Assembly (NCBI GenBank): GCA_019239915.1
Contig: JAFAZF010000003.1
Span: 121,424 to 185,423, forward strand
Source: Sphingomonadaceae bacterium
GTDB taxonomy: Bacteria > Pseudomonadota > Alphaproteobacteria > Sphingomonadales > Sphingomonadaceae
Direction: 5' to 3'
DNA: 64,000 nt
Shown here: positions 27,548-35,520 of the stretch, piece after piece
How positions within the stretch are numbered: the stretch's first letter is position 1
Layout of the letters: each line of letters starts with the position of its first letter
Program-made: the position numbers and the translations under genes
The notes under the pieces: generated by a model
Seen by the model: only the letters and a program-made list of their open reading frames with translations
What the model was told of the DNA's origin: nothing
The model's database searches: none

Positions 27548-28219
27548 TTACCCGCAGCGGCGTGACCGCCTCGAACAGGCCACGAAACCCGCCTCGCGAT
27601 CCGCCGCATCGATGCTCGGCATCTCGGCCGTGCCTGCCCGTCGGCCAAGTTCGCGCATCATCTCGCGCGGCTCTTCGGTGTCGACCTCGTAGACCGCGAG
27701 ATGCCGCCATGGCAGGTCAGGCGTCGCCCCGGTCGGCGCCAGCCTGTAGCGCTGCGCGCCGACCATGCCCGGTATGCGCAGTACATCGCCGACATGCTGC
27801 TCGCCATACCAGCGCACATACTCCTCCTCGCGGCCCGCCAGCGGCCGAGCGAGCGCGATCAGGCGATAGCGCGCGCGGCGGCGATCCTCGGCCGTGCGGC
27901 CCGGCGCGGCCTGCCACTCGCCGAGCGGCAGGCCGAACACCCCGTCGATCCCATCGAGCGCCTCGCTCGCCGGCATCGACGGGCCACCCATCCGCGTCTG
28001 AATTTCGGCAAGCGCCGCGGGCCCCTGGGCGGTCTCGATCTCGTAAAGCAAAGCGAAGCGCCATTGCGCCTCGCGCGGCACCGCCAGCCGGAAGAACTGG
28101 CCGTTGAGGATCCCGGGCACCGCGACGATGTCGGCGACATGCCGGGTGCGATACCAATCGATGTACTCCTCCTCCCTGCCCGGCTTCGGGCTGGTGAAGG
28201 CAAGCAGCAGATCGGGCAT
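27548..28219 (-). CDS. Tandem dimeric alpha-beta barrel (EthD-like) protein
   Basis: A 223-residue protein built from two copies of the same ferredoxin-like module. The first half has AFTSPKPGREEEYIDWYRTR-HVADIVAVPG, the second ALARPLAGREEEYVRWYGEQ-HVGDVLRIPG, so the duplication is visible by eye. Such barrels occur as EthD and related small oxygenase-associated proteins; the internal duplication would make a pseudo-dimer in one chain. No catalytic role is assigned. A weak AAGGAA precedes the ATG. Confidence 0.82.
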   Translation of the reverse strand: MPDLLLAFTSPKPGREEEYIDWYRTRHVADIVAVPGILNGQFFRLAVPREAQWRFALLYEIETAQGPAALAEIQTRMGGPSMPASEALDGIDGVFGLPLGEWQAAPGRTAEDRRRARYRLIALARPLAGREEEYVRWYGEQHVGDVLRIPGMVGAQRYRLAPTGATPDLPWRHLAVYEVDTEEPREMMRELGRRAGTAEMPSIDAADREAGFVACSRRSRRCG

Positions 28220-28472
28220 CGTCTCGGTTCCTTGTTCAGAAGATGTGCGGGCGATGGCCCCATCAGGCCGCGCGCGCTGGCGCTAGGACGTCCTTCACCT
28301 CGGGCGGCGCCGCCGCGCGAAACCTTCGGAGGAAGCCGAACGGGTCGGTGCAGAAGTTCGGATCAGGCGCTGGTCGCGGCGGGAGCGGACCGCTGCCGCG
28401 GGACAGCCGACGCGCCATCGACCGGATCTCCGCACCCCAGATCTCCGTGCTGTTTCGCGGGCTAGGGAATGA

Positions 28473-28549
28473 TGGTCGGGGAGAGAGGATTCGAACCTCC
28501 GGCCCCTGCCTCCCGAAGACAGTGCTCTACCAGGCTGAGCTACTCCCCG
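28473..28549 (-). tRNA. tRNA-Pro (anticodon CGG)
   Basis: Reading the minus strand, acceptor CGGGGAG pairs with CTCCCCG, the D arm is GCTCAGCCTGGTAGAGC, the anticodon stem CTGTC/GGCAG encloses loop TTCGGGA with anticodon CGG (decodes CCG, Pro), and the T arm contains GGTTCGAATCC. Discriminator A and CCA are encoded, giving 77 bases. Confidence 0.97.
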
Positions 28550-28687
28550 ACGGAGTGCCGGCTGGGCTGCCTCGGGAGGCGGCCGGCGGCTCAAGTCGCG
28601 TGCCTATAGGGGCGGTGTTCGCGCTCCGCAAGCAGGCAATCGCGCCTTCGCCGCAACGCCCTTGGCGCGCGCTCCGCAGCGCGTCGC

Positions 28688-30016
28688 TCAGCCTTCCACC
28701 GCCGCCAGCATCGCGGCGAGATCGACGAACTTCTCGCGCGGGCTGCCGGCGCGGGCGCGGGCGTTCTCGGCCGCCTCGATCCGCCGCCAGTCCCCGAAGC
28801 CGACGGCGCGGACGCCGCGCTCCAGCAGCAGCGCGTCGAGCCCGGCAGCGCCCTGGCGCGTGCTGCCCGCCTCGGTGTCGGCGGCGATGAGATCGACGAT
28901 CGCGAAGCCGTCCGGCCGGTTGGTGCCGATCGTGCCGGTCGGCCCACGCCGCGCCCAGCCCACTGCGTAGAGCCCGCCGGCGCCATTCGCATCCGGGCCG
29001 CCGACGGCGATGCGGCCGTCCTCGTTGGCGAAGCGGCCAAGCTTCTCGTCATAGGGGATGCCGGGAATTGGCGGCGTGCGGTAGCCGATGCAGGCGACGA
29101 CGAGGCCGCAGGGGATCTCGTAGAGTTCGCCGGTGCCTTCCGCGCTGCCGCCCTCGGTCAGCCGCGTGCGCTCGACGATGATGCGCTCGGCGCGGCCGTC
29201 GCCCTCGATCCGCACGGGACGCGCGAAGAAATCGAAGTCGATGATCACCGCCGCGTCTTCGCGGGGGTTGGCGGCGAAGGCGCGGATATGGCCGACCGAC
29301 TTGCGCAAGCCGGGCTCGAGCGCGGCGTCGCTGGCGGGATCGGGCAGGTCGGCGGGATCGACATGCGGCGCCGCGCGCGCGAGATGGCCGAGCTCGCCCA
29401 GCTCCTTGGGCGTCATCGCGATCTGCTGCGGCCCGCGCCGCCCGAGCAGCGTGACGCGCAGCACCCGGCTGCGATCGAGCGCATCGATGGCGTGGTTGAC
29501 GATGTCCGAGCCGGCGAGCTCGTCCCGCGTCTTGGCGAGGATGCGCGCGACGTCTAGCGCGACATTGCCGTTGCCGACCACCACCGCGCCGCCGTGGCCG
29601 AGCGGCGGATCGAGCCGCGCGAAATCGGGGTGGCCATTGTACCAGCCGACGAACGCCGCCGAGCCCATCACGCCGGGGAGATCCTCGCCCGGGATGCCGA
29701 GCGGGCGATCGTGCGGCGCGCCGGTGGCGAGCACCACCGCGTCGTAAAGGCCGCGCAGCTCGTCGATCGCGATGTCCTCGCCGATCGTGACGTTGCCGAC
29801 GAAGCGGACCTGCGGGCTGAGCGAGGTGCCCTCGTAGCGCTTGTAGACCGCCTTGATCGACTGGTGATCGGGCGCGACGCCGGAGCGGATCAGGCCATAG
29901 GGCACCGGCAGGCGATCGACGATGTCGACCTGGACCTGATCGCCGAACGTCTTGAGGCAGGCCTCGGCGGTATAATAGCCCGCCGGCCCCGAACCGATGA
30001 TCGCGACGTGGCGCAT
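28688..30016 (-). CDS. FAD-dependent ferredoxin-NADP reductase, adrenodoxin-reductase type
   Basis: A 442-residue flavoprotein. FAD-binding IIGSGPAGYYTAEACLK at the N-terminus, VPYGLIRSGVAPDH, NADP-binding VVVGNGNVALDVARIL (about 146-161) and the C-terminal GWARRGPTGTIGTNR are diagnostic of mitochondrial adrenodoxin reductase and mycobacterial FprA. These enzymes pass electrons from NADPH to ferredoxins that serve P450s or Fe-S assembly. The gene is single; no ferredoxin lies beside it. Confidence 0.93.
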   Translation of the reverse strand: MRHVAIIGSGPAGYYTAEACLKTFGDQVQVDIVDRLPVPYGLIRSGVAPDHQSIKAVYKRYEGTSLSPQVRFVGNVTIGEDIAIDELRGLYDAVVLATGAPHDRPLGIPGEDLPGVMGSAAFVGWYNGHPDFARLDPPLGHGGAVVVGNGNVALDVARILAKTRDELAGSDIVNHAIDALDRSRVLRVTLLGRRGPQQIAMTPKELGELGHLARAAPHVDPADLPDPASDAALEPGLRKSVGHIRAFAANPREDAAVIIDFDFFARPVRIEGDGRAERIIVERTRLTEGGSAEGTGELYEIPCGLVVACIGYRTPPIPGIPYDEKLGRFANEDGRIAVGGPDANGAGGLYAVGWARRGPTGTIGTNRPDGFAIVDLIAADTEAGSTRQGAAGLDALLLERGVRAVGFGDWRRIEAAENARARAGSPREKFVDLAAMLAAVEG

Positions 30017-30240
30017 ATGGCGCTCTCCTCTCCTCAGCCTCGGAAGGTGACAAAGGTACCGCGACGTTCGCCGATCGCTGCGGCGAGCCGTGTGACATCC
30101 GAGGCGGAGGCGGCGGCGAAGGCTCGGCGCACGATCATGGGCGATGATGTGACACGGGAGGGAGGGGTAGGAAAGTTGTATTTGGAAATGGGCTGGCGGC
30201 GCAGGCCGCTAGGAAGGCTCACTCAATCGCGCGTCGGATA

Positions 30241-30481
30241 GGCACGGCGCACTCAAGCGCGCGGTGCGCGGCGTGAGCGACAAGGTGCTGATCAGCAGCT
30301 CAAGGAGCTGGAGGCCGACGGCATCGTGACGCGCATCGACTACAAGAAAGTGCCGCCGCACGTGGACTATGCGCTGCCCGAGCTGGGGCGGAGCCTGCAG
30401 CAGGCGCTGGTGCCGCTGTGCGCATGGGGGACGGAGAATGTGGAGGCGGTGCGGGGGGTGATGGAGCGGCGGGCGACATAG
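30241..30481 (+). pseudogene. HxlR-family regulator remnant
   Basis: The stretch reads LKRAVRGVSDKVLI, then after a frame change QLKELEADGIVTRIDYKKVP and PHVDYALPELGRSLQQALVP ending at TAG 30481. That is the recognition helix and wing of an HxlR winged-helix regulator. The N-terminal third (the conserved CP and GGKW region) is missing and the frame breaks near 30295. It cannot make a working regulator. Its former target may have been a neighbouring oxidoreductase gene, as is usual for the family. Confidence 0.75.
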
Positions 30482-30596
30482 CGCGACTCCACTGTTCCAC
30501 TTCGTCAGCGCCCATTCACGCAGACGGATTTCAAAAGAAAGGCGACGATGCTATACGCATCGCCGCCAGTGAAGCTCCGAGTTTCTAGGCTCATCT
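30482..30596 (+). other. Intergenic stretch with a stable hairpin, candidate small RNA leader
   Basis: At 30541-30567 GGCGACGATG and CATCGCCGCC pair (9 of 10) around loop CTATACG. It lies 30 bases before a strong terminator on the same strand. The 30632-30817 part shows no gene or clear motif. Confidence 0.35.
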
Positions 30597-30631
30597 GGGG
30601 TCGTCGATTTACAAGATCGACGGCCCCTTTT
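30597..30631 (+). terminator. Strong intrinsic terminator
   Basis: GGGGTCGTCGAT pairs with ATCGACGGCCCC (12 pairs, one of them T-G) around loop TTACAAG and is followed by TTTT on the plus strand. It would end transcripts from the regulator remnant or from a short RNA starting just upstream, and insulates the orphan gene at 30818. Confidence 0.8.
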
Positions 30632-30817
30632 CAGGTTGCCCGTACCGCGTCTGTGAGCGTGACAGCGGCTAGAGCGACTCTCCTTTTCATAGACTCACCT
30701 CCTGCTGCGCATGTGCCATTGCTCGCGGCGGCCGTCAACGGATTGCTTGCGCGCACCAGTGAAAACGCTTAATTGCTTCCTCGGTCAACCTAGCGTTTAA
30801 GCAATTTGGAGGTGATT

Positions 30818-31735
30818 ATGGCTCGTACGAATAGCCCCGGCTACCCCAACATGTCCCTCCCGAAGGCGCTGGTCGCCGTGCGCAAGATCTTCGACGCAGA
30901 TCGGCGCAATCCCATAGACCGCGTAACAGCCGCCAAACATATTGGTTATGCTGGTGCCAGTGGTGCCTCAGACAAAGCGCTGGCATCCCTTGCCCACTAC
31001 GGCCTTACTGAGAAAACCGGTAAGAGCGAAATTCGAGTAAGCCAATTAGCGCTCGATATTATTCATCCGGATAAGCCGCAGGACGCAGCAGGCTCAATTC
31101 AGCAGGCCGGCCTCAAGCCCGCGATTTTCAAGCAGCTTCGCGAGCGATTTCCAGGCCACGTGTCTGAGGATTCGCTGCGCTCCTATCTAATCCGGGAAGG
31201 CTTCCAAAATATCGCGATAGCACCGGTAATGAGCGCATATTTCGATACTATAAGCTTTCTCCAGCAAAATAAGGCGTTCGATCAAAGCGGCGCTGAGGCA
31301 AATGTAAGCGAGGAGGTCTCGACGCCGGAGGGTGAGGGGCTCATCTACGGCGGAGCAAAGGTAGGTGACCTCGTACAATGGGAAGTCGACGGCGTGCTCC
31401 AGATGGAAAGTCCAATGCGAGTGCGTTTGGTTTCGGACGACGGCCTTTGGATCGCGGTAGACGGCAGCGAAACCGGCATTCCGATGGAGCAGGTGCTGGT
31501 GGAGGAACGCGCGTCATCGGCAGCGACGCCTCCCAAGTTCAAACTAGCTTCGAAAAGCGACGAAGAGCCATCGCTCAGCGGTGAAAAAGAGTGGATGCGC
31601 AGCCTAGTCGGCCGCGACATCAAAGTGCGGCTTCTCGTTAGCGGCGGCGACATGGGTGCTAAGGAAATCGGTAAGCTGATGAAACTGCTTGAGGCACAAC
31701 GCGCCGTGCTTTCGGACGACGAGGAAGACGCCTGA
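30818..31735 (+). CDS. Hypothetical protein with N-terminal winged-helix-like region
   Basis: A 305-residue soluble protein, no named family recognised. GGAGGT five bases upstream fixes ATG 30818. The N-terminal 120 residues (SLPKALVAVRKIFDADRR, IGYAGASGASDKALASLAHY, GLTEKTGKSEIRVSQLALDI) look like a helical, winged-helix type module; the middle has a small beta domain (YGGAKVGDLVQWEVDGVLQM); the C-terminus is acidic. The codon use is less GC-biased than the neighbours, suggesting horizontal origin. A terminator lies before it and lepA follows 80 bases later. Its role is unknown. Confidence 0.8.
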   Translation: MARTNSPGYPNMSLPKALVAVRKIFDADRRNPIDRVTAAKHIGYAGASGASDKALASLAHYGLTEKTGKSEIRVSQLALDIIHPDKPQDAAGSIQQAGLKPAIFKQLRERFPGHVSEDSLRSYLIREGFQNIAIAPVMSAYFDTISFLQQNKAFDQSGAEANVSEEVSTPEGEGLIYGGAKVGDLVQWEVDGVLQMESPMRVRLVSDDGLWIAVDGSETGIPMEQVLVEERASSAATPPKFKLASKSDEEPSLSGEKEWMRSLVGRDIKVRLLVSGGDMGAKEIGKLMKLLEAQRAVLSDDEEDA

Positions 31736-31815
31736 TAGGGCTGGCCTCCGCCCTTTGTCCTCCCGCTCGCACCCTGCTATCGCGCCCGCACCTCTCTCCG
31801 GGATAGCATGAGCAC

Positions 31816-33642
31816 GTGGCGACTCCGCTCGAAAAGATACGTAATTTCAGCATCATCGCACATATCGATCACGGCAAGTCGACGCTCGCCGATCGGTTGA
31901 TCCAGCGCACCGGCGGGCTGTCGGATCGCGAGATGACCGCGCAGGTGCTCGACAATATGGACATCGAGAAGGAGCGCGGGATCACGATCAAGGCGCAGAC
32001 GGTGCGCCTCGAGTGGAAGGGGCATGTCCTCAACCTGATGGACACGCCGGGGCATGTCGACTTCGCCTACGAGGTCTCGCGCAGCCTCGCGGCGTGCGAG
32101 GGCGCGCTCTTGGTGGTGGACGCGGCGCAGGGCGTCGAGGCGCAGACGCTCGCCAACGTCTACCAGTCGATCGAGCACGATCATGAGATCGTCCCCGTCA
32201 TCAACAAGATCGACCTGCCCGCCGCCGAGCCGGATAAAGTCCGCGCCGAGATCGAGGAGATCATCGGGCTGCCCGCCGGCGGCGACTGGCGCGAGGGCGG
32301 CGCGGTGCTCGCCTCGGCCAAGTCGGGCATCGGCATCGAGGACGTGCTCGACGCGATCGTCGCGCGCATCCCACCGCCGAAGGGCGACGCGGAGAAGCCC
32401 TTGCAGGCGATGCTCGTCGACAGCTGGTACGACCCCTATCTCGGCGTCGTGATCCTGGTGCGCGTCGTCGACGGCGTGCTCAGGAAGGGCCAGCAGATCA
32501 AGTTCATGAACGCGGGCACGACGCACCTCGTCGATCGCGTCGGCTGCTTCCGCCCCAAGATCGAGCAGCTGACCGACCTCGGCCCCGGCGAGATCGGCTT
32601 CATCACCGCGCAGATCAAGGAGATCACCGAGACGCGCGTCGGCGACACGATCACCGATGCCAGGCGCCCGGCCGACGCGGCGCTGCCGGGCTTCAAGGAG
32701 GTGCAGCCGGTCGTGTTCTGCGGGCTGTTCCCGACCGACGCGAACGACTTCGACAAGCTGCGCGAGAGCCTGGCGAAGCTCCGCCTCAACGATGCCTCGT
32801 TCAGCTTCGAGATGGAGACGTCGGCCGCGCTCGGCTTCGGCTTCCGCTGCGGTTTCCTCGGGCTCCTCCACCTCGAGATCATCCAGGAGCGGCTGACCCG
32901 CGAATATGATCTCGACCTGATCACGACGGCGCCGTCGGTCGTCTACCGGATCGCGCTCTCGCATTCCAAAACGGAGGAGGCGCGCACGATCGAGCTCCAC
33001 AACCCCGCCGACATGCCCGACCCCAACCGCATCGAGATGATCGAGGAGCCGTGGATCGAGGCGACGATCTACGTGCCCGACGAGCACTTGGGCGCGATCC
33101 TCAAGCTCTGCCAGGATCGCCGCGGCATCCAGAAGCAGCTCACTTATGTGGGCGGCCGCGCCCAGCTCGTCTACGAGCTGCCGCTCAACGAGGTCGTGTT
33201 CGATTTCTACGATCGGCTGAAGTCGATCAGCCGCGGCTATGCCAGCTTCGACTATCACCAGATCGGCTATCGCGAGGGCGACCTCGTCAAGATGAGCATC
33301 CTCGTCAACAACGAGCCGGTCGACGCGCTCAGCATGATCGTCCATCGCGGCACGGCGGAGGCGCGCGGCCGCGGCATGTGCGAGCGGCTCAAGGACCTGA
33401 TCCCGCGCCACCTGTTCAAGATCCCAATCCAGGCCGCGATCGGCGGCAAGGTGATCGCCCGCGAGACGATCGCCGCGCTGCGCAAGGACGTCACCGCCAA
33501 ATGCTACGGCGGCGACGCGACGCGCAAGAGGAAGCTGCTGGAGAAGCAGAAGGAAGGCAAGAAGCGCATGCGGGAATACGGCAGCGTGTCCATTCCGCAG
33601 GAGGCGTTCATCGCCGCGCTGCGTATGGGCGACGAGGGCTGA
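31816..33642 (+). CDS. lepA: Elongation factor 4 (LepA), ribosomal back-translocase GTPase
   Basis: A 608-residue translational GTPase, close to the usual 600. G1 [14 protein letters not shown], switch [11 protein letters not shown]3 DTPGHVDF, G4 NKIDLP and G5 SAKSG are all present, followed by EF-G-like domains and the LepA-specific C-terminal domain ([25 protein letters not shown]). The start is GTG at 31816. LepA assists ribosome assembly and stalled translation. Confidence 0.98.
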   Translation: MATPLEKIRNFSIIAHIDHGKSTLADRLIQRTGGLSDREMTAQVLDNMDIEKERGITIKAQTVRLEWKGHVLNLMDTPGHVDFAYEVSRSLAACEGALLVVDAAQGVEAQTLANVYQSIEHDHEIVPVINKIDLPAAEPDKVRAEIEEIIGLPAGGDWREGGAVLASAKSGIGIEDVLDAIVARIPPPKGDAEKPLQAMLVDSWYDPYLGVVILVRVVDGVLRKGQQIKFMNAGTTHLVDRVGCFRPKIEQLTDLGPGEIGFITAQIKEITETRVGDTITDARRPADAALPGFKEVQPVVFCGLFPTDANDFDKLRESLAKLRLNDASFSFEMETSAALGFGFRCGFLGLLHLEIIQERLTREYDLDLITTAPSVVYRIALSHSKTEEARTIELHNPADMPDPNRIEMIEEPWIEATIYVPDEHLGAILKLCQDRRGIQKQLTYVGGRAQLVYELPLNEVVFDFYDRLKSISRGYASFDYHQIGYREGDLVKMSILVNNEPVDALSMIVHRGTAEARGRGMCERLKDLIPRHLFKIPIQAAIGGKVIARETIAALRKDVTAKCYGGDATRKRKLLEKQKEGKKRMREYGSVSIPQEAFIAALRMGDEG

Positions 33643-33685
33643 GCGCTTTTTTCATTCAAGCAGAAGGAGGGCAGGCGCGCGGACT

Positions 33686-33710
33686 CGTGAAGCAACGGGG
33701 TTGCTTCACG
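33686..33710. other. Perfect 11-bp hairpin after lepA
   Basis: CGTGAAGCAAC and GTTGCTTCACG are exact inverted copies around GGG. There is no T tract on either side, so it is either a processing or REP-like structure or a weak terminator of lepA. Confidence 0.5.
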
Positions 33711-33769
33711 ACGCCAGCGCCCGGATGCGGGAATATGGGAGCGCATAGCAGTTCCGCTATTCTGCGGTG

Positions 33770-33971
33770 ATGACGAAGCTGTCGCCCATCGTTTCGGAAT
33801 TCGCGACGGAGGAGGAGGGCCGCTCCCTACGAGCGTTGGCTGCGAAAGAAGATCGAGGCAGCACTCGCCGAACCATGCGCATCGGTTCCGCACGATGAGG
33901 TAATGCGCCGCATTCGTGCCGTGATCGATGAGGCGAAGTCCAAGAAGGCGTGCTTCCCCTCGTCAGCGTGA
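33770..33971 (+). pseudogene. Type II antitoxin remnant (RelB/StbD-like), frameshifted
   Basis: ATG 33770 begins MTKLSPIVSEFATEEE, then one extra G near 33818 throws the frame; the next frame continues YERWLRKKIEAALAEP, then VPHDEVMRRIRAVIDEAKSK to TGA 33971. Joined, it is a 65-residue antitoxin of the type that has YxxWxRxKxxxAL...PHxEVM. As written the product would be truncated nonsense. The following ORF looks like the matching toxin, also broken. Confidence 0.7.
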
Positions 33972-34078
33972 ACGTGCGCTAAAGCAACTTGAAACAAGTC
34001 TTGCCTACTTTGCGAAGCGACGCGAATCGGCTGCAGATCGATTGGGAAAGGAAATTGCATCTCTGTGTTGCAGGATTG
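33950..34078 (+). pseudogene. RelE/ParE-type toxin N-terminal remnant
   Basis: GTG 33950 overlaps the antitoxin end and reads VLPLV; after a frame change at about 33964 it continues QRERALKQLETSLAYFAKRR then ESAADRLGKEIA. This matches the first helix pair of ParE/RelE toxins (W-x-RA...L..I..YIA.R...AA..L). After about 34062 similarity ends and the sequence runs into the terminator palindrome. The C-terminal beta sheet with catalytic residues is missing, so no active toxin is expected. Confidence 0.55.
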
Positions 34079-34105
34079 ATTTAGATCATCGGCTAAGAAA
34101 CACAG

Positions 34106-34151
34106 CTAGCCACCGTAGGATCGATTGGGCGATTTACGGTGGCTAGTTTTT
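34106..34151 (+). terminator. Intrinsic terminator with perfect 12-bp stem
   Basis: CTAGCCACCGTA (34106-34117) and TACGGTGGCTAG (34135-34146) pair perfectly around a 17-base loop, followed by TTTTT on the plus strand. It ends plus-strand transcripts coming from lepA or the toxin remnant and overlaps the last codons of the minus-strand gene 34106-34405. Confidence 0.8.
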
Positions 34152-34405
34152 GAACGCGGAAGGGCGGGCGGCCCATCTCCTTCCAGACGTTTGAGCCAGC
34201 TCGCACCGGTGATTCGTCCGATTGCCATCCCGACATACCAGAACGCGGCCGTTAGCAGCATGATTAGCGCAACCCATTCTACCCTGACAGGAAATGCACC
34301 ACCCCAATTTTTTGCAGTACTTCCAGCATAGATAGCGGTAAGAGCCAATGCTCCAGGAGGACCATTACCTTTTATTGCAGCAACGAGATCCCCAAGCTCA
34401 GTCAT
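34106..34405 (-). CDS. Small hypothetical membrane protein, third gene of a coupled cassette
   Basis: A 99-residue protein with one clear transmembrane segment (WVALIMLLTAAFWYVGMAIG, about 44-63) and a basic, proline-rich tail. It starts three bases after the stop of 34409-34801. The stop codon lies inside a terminator palindrome. No family recognised. Base composition is richer in A and T than the surrounding core genes, like its two partners. It may be an accessory subunit acting with the upstream two-segment membrane protein. Confidence 0.6.
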   Translation of the reverse strand: MTELGDLVAAIKGNGPPGALALTAIYAGSTAKNWGGAFPVRVEWVALIMLLTAAFWYVGMAIGRITGASWLKRLEGDGPPALPRSKTSHRKSPNRSYGG

Positions 34406-34408
34406 GGT

Positions 34409-34801
34409 TTACGAGTAGGTCGCCTGCTTATCTCGAAAGCGAGCCGCAAAGCCACCAAATATTGTCAAGCTAATAAATGCAAAAATTCCAACGACGACTG
34501 CGCCCTGTGGGTTAAAGAATAACATGGTAATACTTATTGCAAAAAGGACAAAACTTAAAAGCGAACCCGCGTTAATTAGCAAGGGGTACGGTGTTTCATT
34601 AATTTCGAGATCGTCGTGTGAGATTGCATTATTTGCTTGCGCCCGAGTAATCTCCGCAACATAGTCTATATAGATTACGCCGGAACTTGCCGAAGATCGC
34701 GTGCGATAAAATTCGTCCTGCTTTCTCTGGCCCGCTGCTGCGGGCTTGAAAACGTGGACAGGAAGCGCAGTAGGCTGTGGCATGAAAAATTGTGCTGCCA
34801 T
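34409..34801 (-). CDS. Small hypothetical two-segment membrane protein, second gene of a coupled cassette
   Basis: A 130-residue protein with a soluble N-terminal half rich in polar residues and two C-terminal membrane segments (LLINAGSLLSFVLFAISITM, about 75-94; AVVVGIFAFISLTIFGGFAA, about 100-119). Its ATG overlaps the stop of the first gene (TAATG), so it is translationally coupled to it. The DNA is conspicuously AT-rich against neighbours. No named domain is seen. Confidence 0.7.
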   Translation of the reverse strand: MAAQFFMPQPTALPVHVFKPAAAGQRKQDEFYRTRSSASSGVIYIDYVAEITRAQANNAISHDDLEINETPYPLLINAGSLLSFVLFAISITMLFFNPQGAVVVGIFAFISLTIFGGFAARFRDKQATYS

Positions 34802-35232
34802 TATTTCTCCCCCGAATCTAAATCTCCGGCAACCCGTTGGTCAGATGGCAGGTTAAGGCTGCTCTCGGCAGTAGCTAAAGCTGTTTTAAACCAGAGAAAA
34901 AACTCTTGCGCGGTAGTGACGTCCATAAAGATCGTTTCTTCAACATTGCGGACAATGCCAACTAATCCCTCTAAGGTTTCTTCCGGACCGGCTGTGACAC
35001 GGCTCCCATCCTGACCAACTATCGGACGACGGACGTGTCTCGGTATAGGTGCCCGCTCGTTGAAAAACGAGACTTGCACCAAACCGCGTGGTGTGATGCC
35101 ACCATAAAATCCATCCGCATGGATCGCCCGATATCCCGGACTCTTACGGTAGAAAAAATCGATGCTGTCGGCCACTGGCGACATTGAACCGATGGGGATG
35201 GACGATGCCCGGTTCTTTCGATCGTCAGTCAT
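34801..35232 (-). CDS. Hypothetical soluble protein, first gene of a coupled cassette
   Basis: A 143-residue cytoplasmic protein. The middle is beta-rich (IHADGFYGGITPRGLVQVSF, then FNERAPIPRHVRR) and the end is helical (MDVTTAQEFFLWFKTALATA). This layout vaguely recalls small DUF3467-like proteins, but the match is too weak to name. It opens a three-gene minus-strand cassette whose other members each have predicted membrane segments, suggesting a cytoplasmic component working with a membrane unit. Function unknown. Confidence 0.7.
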   Translation of the reverse strand: MTDDRKNRASSIPIGSMSPVADSIDFFYRKSPGYRAIHADGFYGGITPRGLVQVSFFNERAPIPRHVRRPIVGQDGSRVTAGPEETLEGLVGIVRNVEETIFMDVTTAQEFFLWFKTALATAESSLNLPSDQRVAGDLDSGEK

Positions 35233-35242
35233 GGTCGGCTAG

Positions 35243-35520
35243 CTAGTGCCAATCCGCTTGCGAGACAACCGACCGTTGATGAGTGGGACGATTTGAAGAG
35301 GGCGTGAGCGCCTGGGCGTCGCGCCGTCCCCGCTCATGATCGCGGTCATTCTCCCCTAGCCGTCGTTGGTTCGTAACGATCTCTGTCGCTTTCTCCCGCT
35401 CCGCCCGCAGCGCCTCGATCTTTCTGACGAGCCGCTCGCGGAGGGTCGCATCGTCCCTCGCTTCCTGCGCCTTGCGCTCGGCTTCCCATTCCTCGCGGAG
35501 CTGGCGGCGGATGATCTCCG
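35243..35520 (-). pseudogene. Out-of-frame C-terminal tail of the 36245 gene
   Basis: In the frame one base off from the gene above, the minus strand from about 35520 to TAG at 35243 reads EIIRRQLREEWEAERKAQEA, then TLRERLVRKIEALRAEREKA, a convincing charged coiled coil. The in-frame reading of the same DNA is low-complexity nonsense. A single extra G near 35519 explains the switch. It may be a true frameshift or a sequencing error. Confidence 0.7.

Noticed and set aside
30090..30240. Weak resemblance of EAEAAAKARRTIMGDDVTRE to carboxymuconolactone decarboxylase N-termini
   Set aside because: Too short and the rest does not match; probably chance.
30548..30772. A 74-residue plus-strand open frame
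   Set aside because: It runs straight through the strong terminator hairpin and lacks a ribosome site and domain features.
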